From Salpingoeca rosetta (taxonomy: Eukaryota; Opisthokonta; Choanoflagellata; Craspedida; Salpingoecidae), in assembly GCF_000188695.1 (NCBI RefSeq), contig NW_004754918.1, forward strand, positions 964,055-995,042: DNA of 30,988 nucleotides, written 5' to 3'. The notes under the pieces are model-generated. The model had not been told where the DNA came from and did not search any database. It saw nothing but the letters and a program-made list of their open reading frames with translations. Below, one piece after another: positions 18,559-30,988 of this stretch; position 1 is the first letter of the stretch, and each line of letters opens with the position of its first letter. The translations under genes were made by a program, and so were the position numbers.

Positions 18559-18951
18559 AAACAGCCCCACCTTGCTGGCGGTCCTGGGTGCGTGCATGTA
18601 CTCCTTTGGCTGGCTTGTCGCTGCGCGGGGCAATGCTGACACCCGTGCTCACCGTCAGGTCGACGGGGAAGGAGGAGGAGAGCTCTGGTGCAGGTGCAGG
18701 TGGTGATGGTGTGGGTATGGCCGTTGTGATGATGATGGTGGGTGGCGAGGATGGATATGATGGGCACAACAAAGCGAGATTGCGATCGCAAGCAAGCAAG
18801 CAAGTTTGTGTGTGTGTGTGAATGAAGGAAGAGAGGAAAGGGTGCAAATGTACAGCACACACACGCACAAATGCAAGCGCGCATGCAACGATGCACACAC
18901 GCTAGCAAGCGCATGCACAGATGGCAACACACCGTCAACGGTGCAAGACAT
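17691..18951 (-). CDS. Unrecognised 227-residue basic protein with Cys-x-Cys-x2-Cys tail (3 exons)
   Basis: Exons in transcript order 18951-18933, 18684-18571, 18241-17691; 684 nt, phases 1 and 1 match. The ATG exon codes only MSCTVD plus one base. The middle is very Arg-rich (LPRRRRRRPSL, GPRPRRRRSSA), with a basic amphipathic stretch RRVSSALRIVGSAVRAIVRR at about residues 125-150. Then comes a conserved-looking block, RLHEVWNRREIDGHEYTGG, and a C-terminus with STRCNCRSCAAV followed by the helix ELMRLRELQELKRDDE. The Cys cluster could bind metal or be modified; the Arg runs could act in nuclear import or RNA binding. I do not recognise the family. Both introns follow the TG-then-CA pattern on this strand, which supports the orientation. 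The first exon is short and is the weakest part of the model. Confidence 0.6.
18242..18570. repeat. Intron 2 of the basic Cys-tail gene with TG 5' end and CA-containing 3' half
   Basis: Sense strand: donor GTGGGG, then a (TG)n tract (plus-strand CA at 18518-18556), later CACATACACACAGACGCACTC and a CACACACACA run. It ends with the acceptor CTGCAG at 18247-18242. Confidence 0.8.
18685..18932. repeat. Intron 1 of the basic Cys-tail gene with TG 5' end and CA tract near the 3' end
   Basis: Sense strand: donor GTGTGTTGCC and scattered TG-rich sequence for about 80 bases, then CACACACACACACAAA (plus-strand TG at 18804-18822). The acceptor is CTGCACCAG. Confidence 0.65.
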
Positions 18952-19587
18952 GCTTGGTTTGCTCGCTTCTTGGTGGAGATGGGAAGGGGTGAACGTGCCA
19001 GCAGGTGCGAGAGAGCGGTGGCAGATGTGTGGATGTGCGACAAGAGAAGAAAATGACCGTTGCGATGGGGAGGAAGAAGTAATACAGCAATATAGCACGC
19101 CAGCCATACCCAAGCAGCCGCAGACAACGACAACAACACATAATAATAATATTTCGACAACACAAACAACGGCTGCGGCGCTGGCTTGCAAGCACAAAGA
19201 GAGTCAGAAGAGACGTGGGGGCGAGTGAAGGAGAATAGTCAAGTTGAGGACAGGGGGAGAGGAGGGCAGGAGAGGGGGAGAGAGAAGTGACAGTAGTGCA
19301 AGAGACAGACATGACAAATTTGAATTTGGCGGCTGAATGAGGCGTTAACGGTTGGGGCTGGGGACGAAAGAAGGAAGAAGGAAGGAAGAAGAACGAGGAG
19401 ACGAGAAGAAGGAAGGACGAACACGTGCATACGAACACGTGTACACATGGGCGTGCTTACGCCCCTGCGCGTGTGGACAGCAAGTTATCGGCAGGAAGGC
19501 GGGCAACGTTGAAAGAACGATGAGGAAGGACGGGAAAAGTGTCACAGCAAAAGAGAAGAGCTGACAAACAGCACATCCAGTCATTGG
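18952..19587. other. Intergenic between two minus-strand genes
   Basis: Purine-rich on the plus strand between about 19200 and 19430 (GGGAGAG and GGAAGAAG repeats). It includes the promoter of the basic Cys-tail gene. Hydrophobic frames on the minus strand, such as LLYYFFLPIATVIFF near 19080, have no splice or start support and are not called. Confidence 0.5.
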
Positions 19588-19979
19588 TCAAATGACATTG
19601 GCGGGAATGGCGATGTGCATGTGCAGGGCCGCCACAAGTGCACCAGATGGGACAGCACGCATCACACGCATCATCGCCATGGATGCTGGTGGTGGTGGTG
19701 GGGGGAAGCGCAAATTGAGCAGGATGTCGGGGGATGTCTCACACCACACGTACACGAGCCCGCAAATTGCTCTGTGTGTGCATGTTTGTGTGATGCGAGT
19801 ACGAGTGTGGTGTGAAATAGAAAGAAAGAAAGAAAGTGAGAAGTGGCAACCAAAGGAGAGCGTGCATGTGTGCTCGAAACAGGCACACAATGTCTGAGGA
19901 ACCACCGCCACCAAAACTATGGAATCCACAGCAGCATTGAGGAACCGCAAGTACACACACACAGACATGGACCGACAGG

Positions 19980-20010
<31 letters not shown>

Positions 20011-20263
20011 ACAGACACACGCACACACACGTCGCAGCGACAACGTGTAAATCAGGGCTGGTTCGCATTCAGTCGTACCGTGCACAGGGCGTGGTAGGTC
20101 GCGTCGGAAGCAAGTTTCCTGTCATTCATCCTCCACAGCCGTTCGTCTGTCCATCCGTCCGTCAGCACCCAGGTCCTTGAATGTGCTGAGAGTGCGGAGT
20201 GGCTGGTCCAAAAGTGCAACTTTGACAAATCATTGCGAACGCTGCCCAAATATGCAGAATTGA
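19588..20263 (-). CDS. Candidate unidentified gene, two 3' exons (partial model)
   Basis: Exon 20263-20086 follows a good acceptor (CCAGCCCCTTGCAG) and reads NSAYLGSVRNDLSKLHFW then RTWVLTDGWTDERLWRMNDR and LASDATYHAL. A donor GTGCAC at 20085 in phase 2 joins an exon at 19771-19588 reading AICGLVYVWCETSPDILLNL, a Pro run, and MRVMRAVPSGALVAALHMHI before the stop. The intron between them has TG repeats at its sense 5' part (plus-strand CA 19979-20030) and CA before the acceptor, as in neighbouring genes. Upstream exons would lie toward or beyond the assembly gap. I do not recognise the protein. The plus strand of the first exon also has an open frame (TQVLECAESAEWLVQKC), so the strand is not certain. 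Confidence 0.35.
19979..20030. repeat. CA/CAGA microsatellite
   Basis: CA tracts with CAGACA interruptions. On the minus strand it is TG-rich, in the 5' part of a proposed intron of the unidentified gene. Confidence 0.9.
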
Positions 20264-20656
20264 CTGCAAGGGGCTGGAAAGATGTTTTTCCTCTGTTGGC
20301 CTCTGTTCTTGTGTGCGTGCGCTCCCCGCTTCCGCACCCCAAGCCAAGCCAAGCCAAGCCAAGCCACTGAACAACAAACCGAGGTCAGTGACGAGCCACG
20401 AGCAATGCTGGAACGGAACGGAACCAATGGTGCTTGTGCTGGTGATGCTGGCGGTGGAAAGAGAGAGAGAGGGGGGAGGGAGGACGGAATGGCGAGCGTC
20501 CAATTGGTGGGGCCTGTCACGTTCACTGCTCCTCAGTCACCTCACATGGAACGAAACGTGGTTCACTGGTCTTGCTGCACAACGCTGAGGGCTGGGCCAG
20601 CCCTCTCACCACACAGGTGGTGGTGCATGCTGCGTTGCTGGGGTGTGAAGGAAGAC
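20264..20656. other. Unassigned sequence left of the assembly gap
   Basis: Contains the AAGCC repeat and a GA-rich run near 20460-20485. Minus-strand Pro/Ser-rich frames (for example LAIPSSLPPLSLFPPP) may be upstream exons of the candidate gene at 19588-20263 but have no clear splice support. Confidence 0.4.
20341..20365. repeat. (AAGCC)5 pentanucleotide repeat
   Basis: Five perfect units on the plus strand. It is the reverse complement of the repeat at 16488-16514 next to HSP20. Confidence 0.95.
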
Positions 20657-20988
20657 NNNNNNNNNNNNNNNNNNNNNNNNNNNNNNNNNNNNNNNNNNNN
20701 NNNNNNNNNNNNNNNNNNNNNNNNNNNNNNNNNNNNNNNNNNNNNNNNNNNNNNNNNNNNNNNNNNNNNNNNNNNNNNNNNNNNNNNNNNNNNNNNNNNN
20801 NNNNNNNNNNNNNNNNNNNNNNNNNNNNNNNNNNNNNNNNNNNNNNNNNNNNNNNNNNNNNNNNNNNNNNNNNNNNNNNNNNNNNNNNNNNNNNNNNNNN
20901 NNNNNNNNNNNNNNNNNNNNNNNNNNNNNNNNNNNNNNNNNNNNNNNNNNNNNNNNNNNNNNNNNNNNNNNNNNNNNNNNNNNNNNNN
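20657..20988. other. Assembly gap of 332 N
   Basis: Run of undetermined bases. The right edge is 30 bases from a long (CA)n tract at 21018-21084, a likely cause of the break. Reading frames that run through it are meaningless. Confidence 1.
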
Positions 20989-21015
20989 AGAGACGACACA
21001 CGACGCGACGACGAC

Positions 21016-21017
<2 letters not shown>

Positions 21018-21084
<67 letters not shown>
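21018..21084. repeat. (CA)33-like microsatellite beside the gap
   Basis: Almost pure CA between ACGACGACGACA and ACGGACGGACGG. It lies just downstream of the stop codon of the opine-dehydrogenase-like gene. Confidence 0.95.
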
Positions 21085-21087
<3 letters not shown>

Positions 21088-21140
21088 CGGACGGAAAGAT
21101 AATTGGCGCTTTGAAACTGCAAGAGTGTGCTGACAGCACT

Positions 21141-24850
<3,710 letters not shown>

Positions 24851-25140
24851 CCTTCACTCTGCAACAAGCACAAGCAGCAGTGCAGCAAAAACCACGAGAG
24901 ACGCAAGACGCGAGATGAAAAAAGAAAAGTTGTGTTGGAGATGAATTCGATGCGCAACTAACAGAAGCGGTTGTTGCCTTTTTCTTCACATCTGCCATGA
25001 TCTGCTAACTAATGTGTTGGTGTTGTGTCGAACCCGCTCTTTTCCGTACATCGCGCGCACCTTTCACTCGACTAGACCAACAAGTTCACCACATCAAGTC
25101 AGTTCCATTCCAACGGCAGCCAGGGCGATAAGCACCAGCC
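24851..25140. promoter_or_regulatory. 290-bp bidirectional promoter region
   Basis: Lies between the opposed start codons of the opine-dehydrogenase-like gene (24850, minus) and the BAG6-like gene (25141, plus). It is free of microsatellites and contains no recognisable frame. I see no convincing TATA box or named factor site. Confidence 0.55.
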
Positions 25141-25431
25141 ATGTCCACGAATACTACGCCATCGTCTTCTTCATCCACAATGATGCGGGTGTCCATCCGC
25201 ATGATCACGGAGGAAACGTTCTCAATTGAGGTTTCGCGCCAGGTATGGATGGATGGCTCTTTTGTTGGAGACGTGGGTGCACGTGTACACGTGCGTGTGT
25301 GCATACGCATGCTTGTGCGCGTGTGCGCGTGTGCGTTTGCGTGCATGGCGGTATGGCTGCGTGGCTGTCGGCTGTGGGTTATTGGTACCCGCCATCCTCG
25401 TTCGTACTGATACATGCGCCCGTGCATGCAT

Positions 25432-25470
<39 letters not shown>

Positions 25471-26266
25471 ACATCACGTCGACAGGGCACGGTCGCTGAC
25501 CTGAAGGAGGCAATTTCGCGCGCTCGGGTATGTGTTCACAGCTTCCACTGTATCCTCGCTTTACATGACACACAAACAGCCACCTGGCTCTTGTTCTTGC
25601 CGTTGCCGTTGCTGTTGCCGTTGTCATGCTGGCTGTAGTCGTGGTAGTGGTGTTGTGTTGTGCATGGCGCAAGCGCGCATGCAAGTGCTGTTTGGCGCCA
25701 ACAACATGACACCGTGCAGATGCAACGTGCCTTTCGTTTCCACAGTGTCTCAGCATTGATTCACTCGTGCACAATCCCCCCTCCCACACACACGCACACA
25801 TACACGCACACATACACAGGGCATGTCGCCTGCAACACAGCGTTTGCTGTTTCAAGGCCGTTCTCTTGTCGACTCGCAGACGCTGGCGGATGCTGGCGTC
25901 TCTGACGGCAGCACAGTGCACCTGGTGCAACGCGCGGTCAGTTGCCACACTTCTACGTTGCGCTGCATGCCTGCACAGTATGCTGCTTTTGTGCATATGG
26001 CTTCCTTCCTCTCCTCACTCGCAAACACACTCACCGGCCTTTTGCAACGTACACGTAACCACCACACGACCGCAGCCACCATCTGACGACACGGGCAACT
26101 CGGATGGCGCGGATGCAACGCCACCGGCAGCTCATGCCGCCCCACCAAACACCCAATCCTGGACGGTTGGCCCAACGTCCACATTCCAAGTGCCTGGTTT
26201 CGGCCCCGTAAGTTCTGTGCCGTCTCTTGCGATGTGATGATGATGAGGATGATGATGATGATGATG

Positions 26267-26332
<66 letters not shown>

Positions 26333-27138
26333 CACGCGTCAATTGCCCTTCTCCCTGATTGTTCCCCACGTACCTCCCCCCCCCCCCAAAAAAAAAAACC
26401 ATCACCTTGTCGCCCACTGTTGCGTACGTGTGCTCCCAACTCCACTCTTTCCCTTGCACTCACACGCTCACACGTGTTCAATACAGGGCATGGCGTTTAC
26501 GCTCGGCGGAGACCAGGTTGTGGACATTGACCCTGCAACGGGCGCGCCGTCACAGGAGCAGATGAGCGAAATCCAGCGGCAGTCGGTCGCCATTGCGCAG
26601 CAGATGGCCGCCCAACTTTCCCGCCAAATGGCAGCAGGACACCACCACCCCCACCAACATCCGCACCACCACCACCACCCCCATCATCAGCCGCACCACC
26701 ACCACCACCACCAGCCCGCACCAGGGCAGCAGCCACAACAGCCACAGCAACAGCAACCGCAGCAACAGCAACCGCAGCAACAACAGCAGCAGCAAGCGCA
26801 AGAGCAGAGTCAGCAGGAACAGGGGCAGGGTCAACAACGGGACCGCGCACAGCATCCGGCATCCCAGTTCTCCCTTGATGCCGCACTCGAAGGTGTGGCA
26901 GGGAATCAAGTGTTGCCCCATGAAGATGTATGGCTTGCCTTGCAATCAATTGCCCGCTATGCATTATTGTTTCTCATGTGTGTGCGTGTGCGTGTGCACG
27001 TGCACGTGCACGTGCATGCATGTGTGTACAGAGGTGGAACTTCGTCTGCAGGATTTGCTGCACGATTTGCCGGCCATTCCCCGCTTCTCCGCCATGCTCG
27101 AGTCTCGTACGTGATGTCATGACCTTCATCATGCCTGT

Positions 27139-27181
<43 letters not shown>

Positions 27182-27993
27182 GTTTTGTCCCATTTTGTCG
27201 ACGCTGTCAACGTACTTCATACTTAAATGTACACCAGCCACTCCAACACATGCTCACCTCTACGGCCTGTTTTGTGTGTTGCTGTGTGGATGTGTGCAGA
27301 GCTTGACGAGCTGCCGCGCCAGATCATCAACTGCCGCCGGACCAACCCAGACTTCAACGCCGATGGTGATGGTGATGGTGATGGTGATGGTGATGGTGAT
27401 GGGGCCGCGAATGGCATGGACACTGCCGAGGATAGCGCAACGGCGAACGCGGAGGTCAGTGTTGGCGGCAGCGTGGCAAAGGGGGACAAGGGAAGCAGCA
27501 GCAGCGGTGGGGTTGAAGACGCACAGAAGAACACGAAGGAGGGCGTCTCGAAGACAGCCCGCGTCCCTGGTGACACCCAAGACGGCGATGGCAATGATGA
27601 CGATGATGACGACGAGGAGAATGCGAGTGTGGGCGGCGGTGCTGGTGAGCAGGTGGAGGAGATCCACTGCGAGGGCCCCTCGCACGAGCCATCTGCACAG
27701 GTGGCAAAGAAGAAGAAGGTCAGCGAGTCCACGCCCAGCGCGCATTCCGTGTCAACAGCGCCGTCGTCATTGCCGTCCCCTGCAACAGCAACAGCAACAG
27801 CAACAGACGCTGAGCAACAGCACGCTGCTGCTACTGACGGTAGCGGTGATGGTGATCGTGCTGGTCAAGAGGTCGAAGATGAGGCGACGGTGCGTGCACG
27901 GGAAGCAGCCGACTTTAACTTCCGCGTCACGCTGAGAGACCTCATCTCCTCCCTCCGTCGCCTCCCATCTGTCATGCTCCAGGTCGGCAGGCG

Positions 27994-28045
<52 letters not shown>

Positions 28046-30988
28046 GCGTGTGTGTGTGTAGGCGTGTTTGTGTGTACGTCTGTACCTCTGTGTGTGTGTG
28101 CGGTCGGTGCGTGCATAGGCACACGTTTGGTGTGTATGAGCGCTGTCTTAAGCCTCTGTTGTTATTGACGCGTGTCCCCAACACCATGTTGCACCATGGT
28201 GTAGTTTGTGCGGGCTGGACGGCAGCGGCCCGAAAATCTCTCGCCACTGCTGCACATCCTGGAGCACTTGGAGGACCTGCAGATGGACATGGCTTCGGTG
28301 CGTCACTATGACGTATCTGTGTCCGTGTGACGGATGCATCGTGTGTGTGCGTGTGCGTGTGTGTGCGTGTGTGTGTGTCCCCATGTCTCTGTGTCTCCCC
28401 GTGTGAGTGTGTGTCTCCCCGTGTGTGTCTTCGTGTGTGTGCTTCTCTCACTTACCCCATTTGTGCACGCTGTCGCCCCTTCCCCCCTCCCTCCCGGAAC
28501 ACAACTTGCACACTTGTGCTGCTTGCACACCTGTGACAAACCATCTGTTTGGCCCTCCAGGCGCATCAGTCCATTGTGAACGCCGTTCACGACTTTGAGG
28601 ACGATCAGTACTTGCAGGTGCGAACTGTCATCATGCCACATTATTCGTGTGTGCATGAGGGCATGGGATTGTGATATGGTGTGTGGCAATGTGTCCTTTC
28701 TCAGAAACACATTGTATTGCGAGTTGCGAACAACCCTCCCTCCCAGTCCTTCCTTTGTCGCCTCACTGGTACAATTCATTGCTTGTTTGTCATGACGATT
28801 GATAGCAACAGCAAGGCCAGCAGCCACAGCAAGGCCAGCAGCCACAGCAAGGCCAGCACCGACAACAGCCGCAACCTCAGCACCGACAACAGCCGCGGGT
28901 ACAGCCGTTTGTGCAGAATCCGCAGTTTCAGATGCCTGGCATGTCGCCGCTCACTGCCACTGTCCTGCAGCACCCAAGTGAACTGCTGCAGCAACCACAA
29001 CCACAATCACAACCACAACCACAGCCACAGCCACAGCCACAGTCACAGCCACAGCAGCAGCAGCCAGAGCCTGTGCAGCCGATGGCAGAAGGGATGCACG
29101 ATGTGCCCACGAGCATTGACCTCACCTACCCTGTCGTGCTGAGCTCATCTGGGGTGCGTGGCAGGCGAATGCATGAACAAACATGCATCATGGTTGCAGT
29201 TCTGGGTGTCGTGGTAATTTCTGTGCGATACGACGCTGCGCATCTGTATCTTGTGCACCCTGGTTTCACCTGGGTTCGAATCGCTGTTTTGCCCTACAAG
29301 CAAACAGTCTGTCTTCCACATCACGTGCTGATTTTCGCCCCACATTCGCTTCCGTTAACCCCCAACAACAAAACAACACATACGCACACACACACCTACA
29401 TACGCACACACACCTACATACACACACGTCACTCTCGTCGTTACGTGTGGTCATGTGGTTGAGTGCAGGCTGAGTCTGCGGGCCAGCGGCTCCGTGTTGA
29501 GCTTGTGCAGCTTGAGGCCCAGCAGGCGCGCCTCGCCTCCCAGCGCCGCGAGCTCGCCGTCACCGCCACTGATCTTCGCCGCCGCCGCCTGCAGCTCCTG
29601 CGCCAGGCCCGCGCCGCTACCGACCCGCAGGTTCATGCAATTGTGTGTCTGCGTACGATTGTGTGTGTGCGTGTGCGTGGGGTGTGTGTGTGTGGGGGGG
29701 GGGTGGGGGTGCATGTAATTATGTGTGTGTGCGTGTGTGTGTATGTGTGAGTGAGTGAGTGTATGTGGGTGGGTGTTTTGCCCACAGACACAAGACAACA
29801 TCAGTACACAACAACCACATCACGCTGACGCTGCTACTCACCATGCACCTCTGCTGCCACCGCCGCCGCTGTTGCTGTGCCAGGGGCAGGACCAGCTGTA
29901 TGCGGAGGCTGACGGACTCTTCAACGAGGAGCAGCACGTCGCTGACCGCCAGCTGGATCTTCTCGAGCAGGGATATGCCCTCGAGCGGCAGTACAACGCA
30001 AAGCTTAGGGTGCGGTGCATTCGTGTGTGTATGTGTTTGTTTGTTTGTTTGTGTTTGTGTTTGTTTGCGTTTGTTTATGCAGGTGTGCTCGCATGTGTGT
30101 GTTCGTGCGTGTGATTGCCGTATGTTTTTGTCTGTTCATCGGGCAAGGCTGCTTTCACCACAAATGCGTGTTCACATCGTCCTCAGCGCATAGCACCCCA
30201 TTTCGCTTCAAATCACGCACTTACGCTTTCACTTTGCCATGGACTGCACTTGTCGTGGTTGTGGCGCCCCCTGAATTGTTTCCTTGCATGCCGGCAGACG
30301 CTGCGCACGCTTGAGCATGCTGCATCGCACCGATCAACTTCGTCTGCACCAGCAGCAGCCACAGCAGCAGCAGGTGCCCCAAGAACTGCTACCACCACAA
30401 CAACGATAACTTCGTCGTCCTCTTCCTCCTCTTCTGCATCGCGTGGGGGTGCGACACCGGGCACCACCACCACGACCACGACGACAACGGCACCACAAAC
30501 AACCACGGCTCTTCCTGGTGGTCGACGGGTTATGATTCGCTTTGGGACACCCGCGAATCTTCAGCAGCAACGGCAGCAACGGCAGCAACAGCAGCAGCAG
30601 CATGAACAGCACCACCGGCAGCATCTTCACCAGCATGAACAACGACACCAGCACCAGCACCAGCAGGCCACGAGTAGCGGTGCGCAGGGAGCCCGCCACC
30701 AGCCGCCGCGCGTCTCTGCTGTGCGGCTGGAAGGGCCACTGGGCACCTTTGGGCCCTTTGGTCCGTTGCAATTTGCAACTGCTGGTGTTCCGTCAACACC
30801 AACGTCGTCATCATCGACTCCAACAACTACAACCACATCCACAGCGACAGCGACAGCAGCGCCGTCGGCCAGTGCGCAATTGCAGCCACCAGGCGCTTCC
30901 ACCACATCGCGAACGCAGCAGCAGCACCATGGACAGACGTCGTCATCGTCGTCATCGTCATCCGCGAATCAGACTGGCGGAAGCAGCG
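25141..30988 (+). CDS. BAG6/Scythe-like ubiquitin-domain quality-control protein (13 exons, C-terminus beyond window)
   Basis: Exons 25141-25242, 25486-25527, 25820-25936, 26076-26207, 26487-26892, 27032-27106, 27300-27982, 28205-28297, 28561-28617, 28806-29153, 29469-29630, 29884-30009, 30298 to edge; at least 1011 residues. A ubiquitin-like domain fills residues 15-87: MRVSIRMITEETFSIEV, then TVADLKEAI, ATQRLLFQGRSL and GSTVHLVQRAPP. The last block closely resembles the VIHLVERAPP end of the animal BAG6 domain. After it come a His/Pro/Gln-rich stretch, short helices (VELRLQDLLHDLPAIPRFSA), an Asp-Gly repeat, an acidic linker, helical exons (LLHILEHLEDLQMDM; QRLRVELVQLEAQQARL), and a Thr/Ser/Gln-rich exon with RRVMIRFGTP. 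BAG6 holds hydrophobic proteins for tail-anchored insertion or degradation. Assignment rests on the ubiquitin-like domain and layout; other ubiquitin-like proteins are possible. The exon 5 donor is uncertain (26893 or a later GT). Confidence 0.7.
25243..25485 (+). repeat. Intron 1 of the BAG6-like gene with opposed TG and CA tracts
   Basis: TG/CG-rich sequence at about 25275-25345 follows the donor GTATGG. A pure CA tract at 25436-25469 precedes the acceptor GTCGACAG. Confidence 0.85.
26231..26331 (+). repeat. (GAT)n trinucleotide repeat in intron 4 of the BAG6-like gene
   Basis: About thirty GAT units with GAGGAT interruptions, about 25 bases after the donor GTAAGT. A C-run and A-run follow at 26380-26398. 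Confidence 0.95.
27107..27299 (+). repeat. Intron 6 of the BAG6-like gene with 5' TG tract
   Basis: TG repeat at 27138-27176, about 35 bases after the donor GTACGT. The 3' part ends GATGTGTGCAG. Confidence 0.85.
27361..27400 (+). repeat. Coding (GATGGT)n hexanucleotide repeat
   Basis: In exon 7 of the BAG6-like gene, in frame, encoding alternating Asp-Gly. It is in frame and unlikely to shift the protein when its length changes. Confidence 0.9.
27983..28204 (+). repeat. Intron 7 of the BAG6-like gene with 5' TG tract
   Basis: TG repeat at about 27995-28043, starting about a dozen bases after the donor GTCGGC, with AGGCGTG interruptions to 28100. The acceptor is ATGGTGTAG. Confidence 0.85.
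28298..28560 (+). repeat. Intron 8 of the BAG6-like gene, TG then CTCCCCGTGT repeats
   Basis: TG tract at 28339-28378, about 40 bases after the donor GTGCGT, followed by imperfect copies of GTGTGTCTCCCCGTGTG at 28375-28432. The acceptor GGCCCTCCAG is preceded by C/T-rich sequence. Confidence 0.8.
28806..29060 (+). repeat. Coding Gln/Pro-rich repeats in exon 10 of the BAG6-like gene
   Basis: An 18-bp unit, CAAGGCCAGCAGCCACAG, is repeated at 28812-28858. A CAACCACAGCCACAG-type array at 28990-29055 gives (QP)n. Confidence 0.85.
29154..29468 (+). repeat. Intron 10 of the BAG6-like gene with 3' CA tract
   Basis: Mostly unique. CA and CCTACATACGCACA repeats at 29378-29428 lie about 40 bases upstream of the acceptor GTGCAG. 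Confidence 0.8.
29631..29883 (+). repeat. Intron 11 of the BAG6-like gene with 5' TG/G-rich tract
   Basis: TG repeats with a G-run at 29655-29765, starting about 10-25 bases after the donor GTTCAT. The acceptor side is CTGCTGTGCCAG. Confidence 0.8.

Noticed and set aside
29215..29300. GGTTCGAATC, resembling a tRNA B box
   Set aside because: No matching A box or cloverleaf stems; it lies in an intron of the BAG6-like gene.

Overview
This is a eukaryotic nuclear window. The evidence is spliced genes with GT..AG introns of about 100-500 bases, in-frame exon joins, long Gln/Ser/Thr low-complexity coding tracts, and very abundant (TG)n/(CA)n microsatellites that sit mostly inside introns. There is no bacterial layout, CRISPR array or recognisable transposon. 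The gene set (MCM4, a centrin-binding Sfi1-type protein, HSP20, an opine-dehydrogenase-fold enzyme, a BAG6/Scythe-like ubiquitin-domain protein), the compact spacing and an E2F-type promoter site would fit a unicellular relative of animals such as a choanoflagellate. That placement is inference from gene content, not a sequence match.

Layout, left to right. (1) 181-1494, minus: 5' half of an MCM4 replicative helicase gene (five exons, running off the left edge), with a perfect 12-bp E2F palindrome about 195 bp upstream of its ATG. (2) 2219-5973, minus: a six-exon, 902-residue disordered protein with two AYSxDFES motifs, an Arg/Ser/His-rich stretch and a short coiled-coil-like C-terminus. (3) 6081-15524, plus: a four-exon, 2830-residue protein with about 28 Sfi1-type Trp repeats. 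It is divergent from gene 2, with only 107 bp between the start codons. (4) 16008-16424, minus: a single-exon HSP20 chaperone, convergent with gene 3. (5) 17691-18951, minus: a three-exon, 227-residue basic protein with a Cys-x-Cys-x2-Cys C-terminus that I do not recognise. (6) 19588-20263, minus: two candidate exons of an unidentified gene. (7) 20657-20988: assembly gap. (8) 21141-24850, minus: a nine-exon, 445-residue octopine/nopaline-dehydrogenase-family enzyme ending in Ser-Lys-Leu, a peroxisomal targeting signal. (9) 25141 to the right edge, plus: at least thirteen exons of a BAG6-like protein, divergent from gene 8 with 290 bp between start codons.

Exon models were built by hand from splice signals, reading-phase continuity and family resemblance. 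For the four complete multi-exon models the summed exon lengths divide exactly by three. No transcript data or searches were available.

The most unusual signal is not a gene. In most introns, on both strands, the microsatellite is polarised relative to transcription: (TG)n lies just after the 5' splice site and (CA)n just before the 3' splice site. Several introns carry both, so the pre-mRNA could fold UG against CA and bring the two splice sites together. The rule also helped to find and orient the less obvious genes here.
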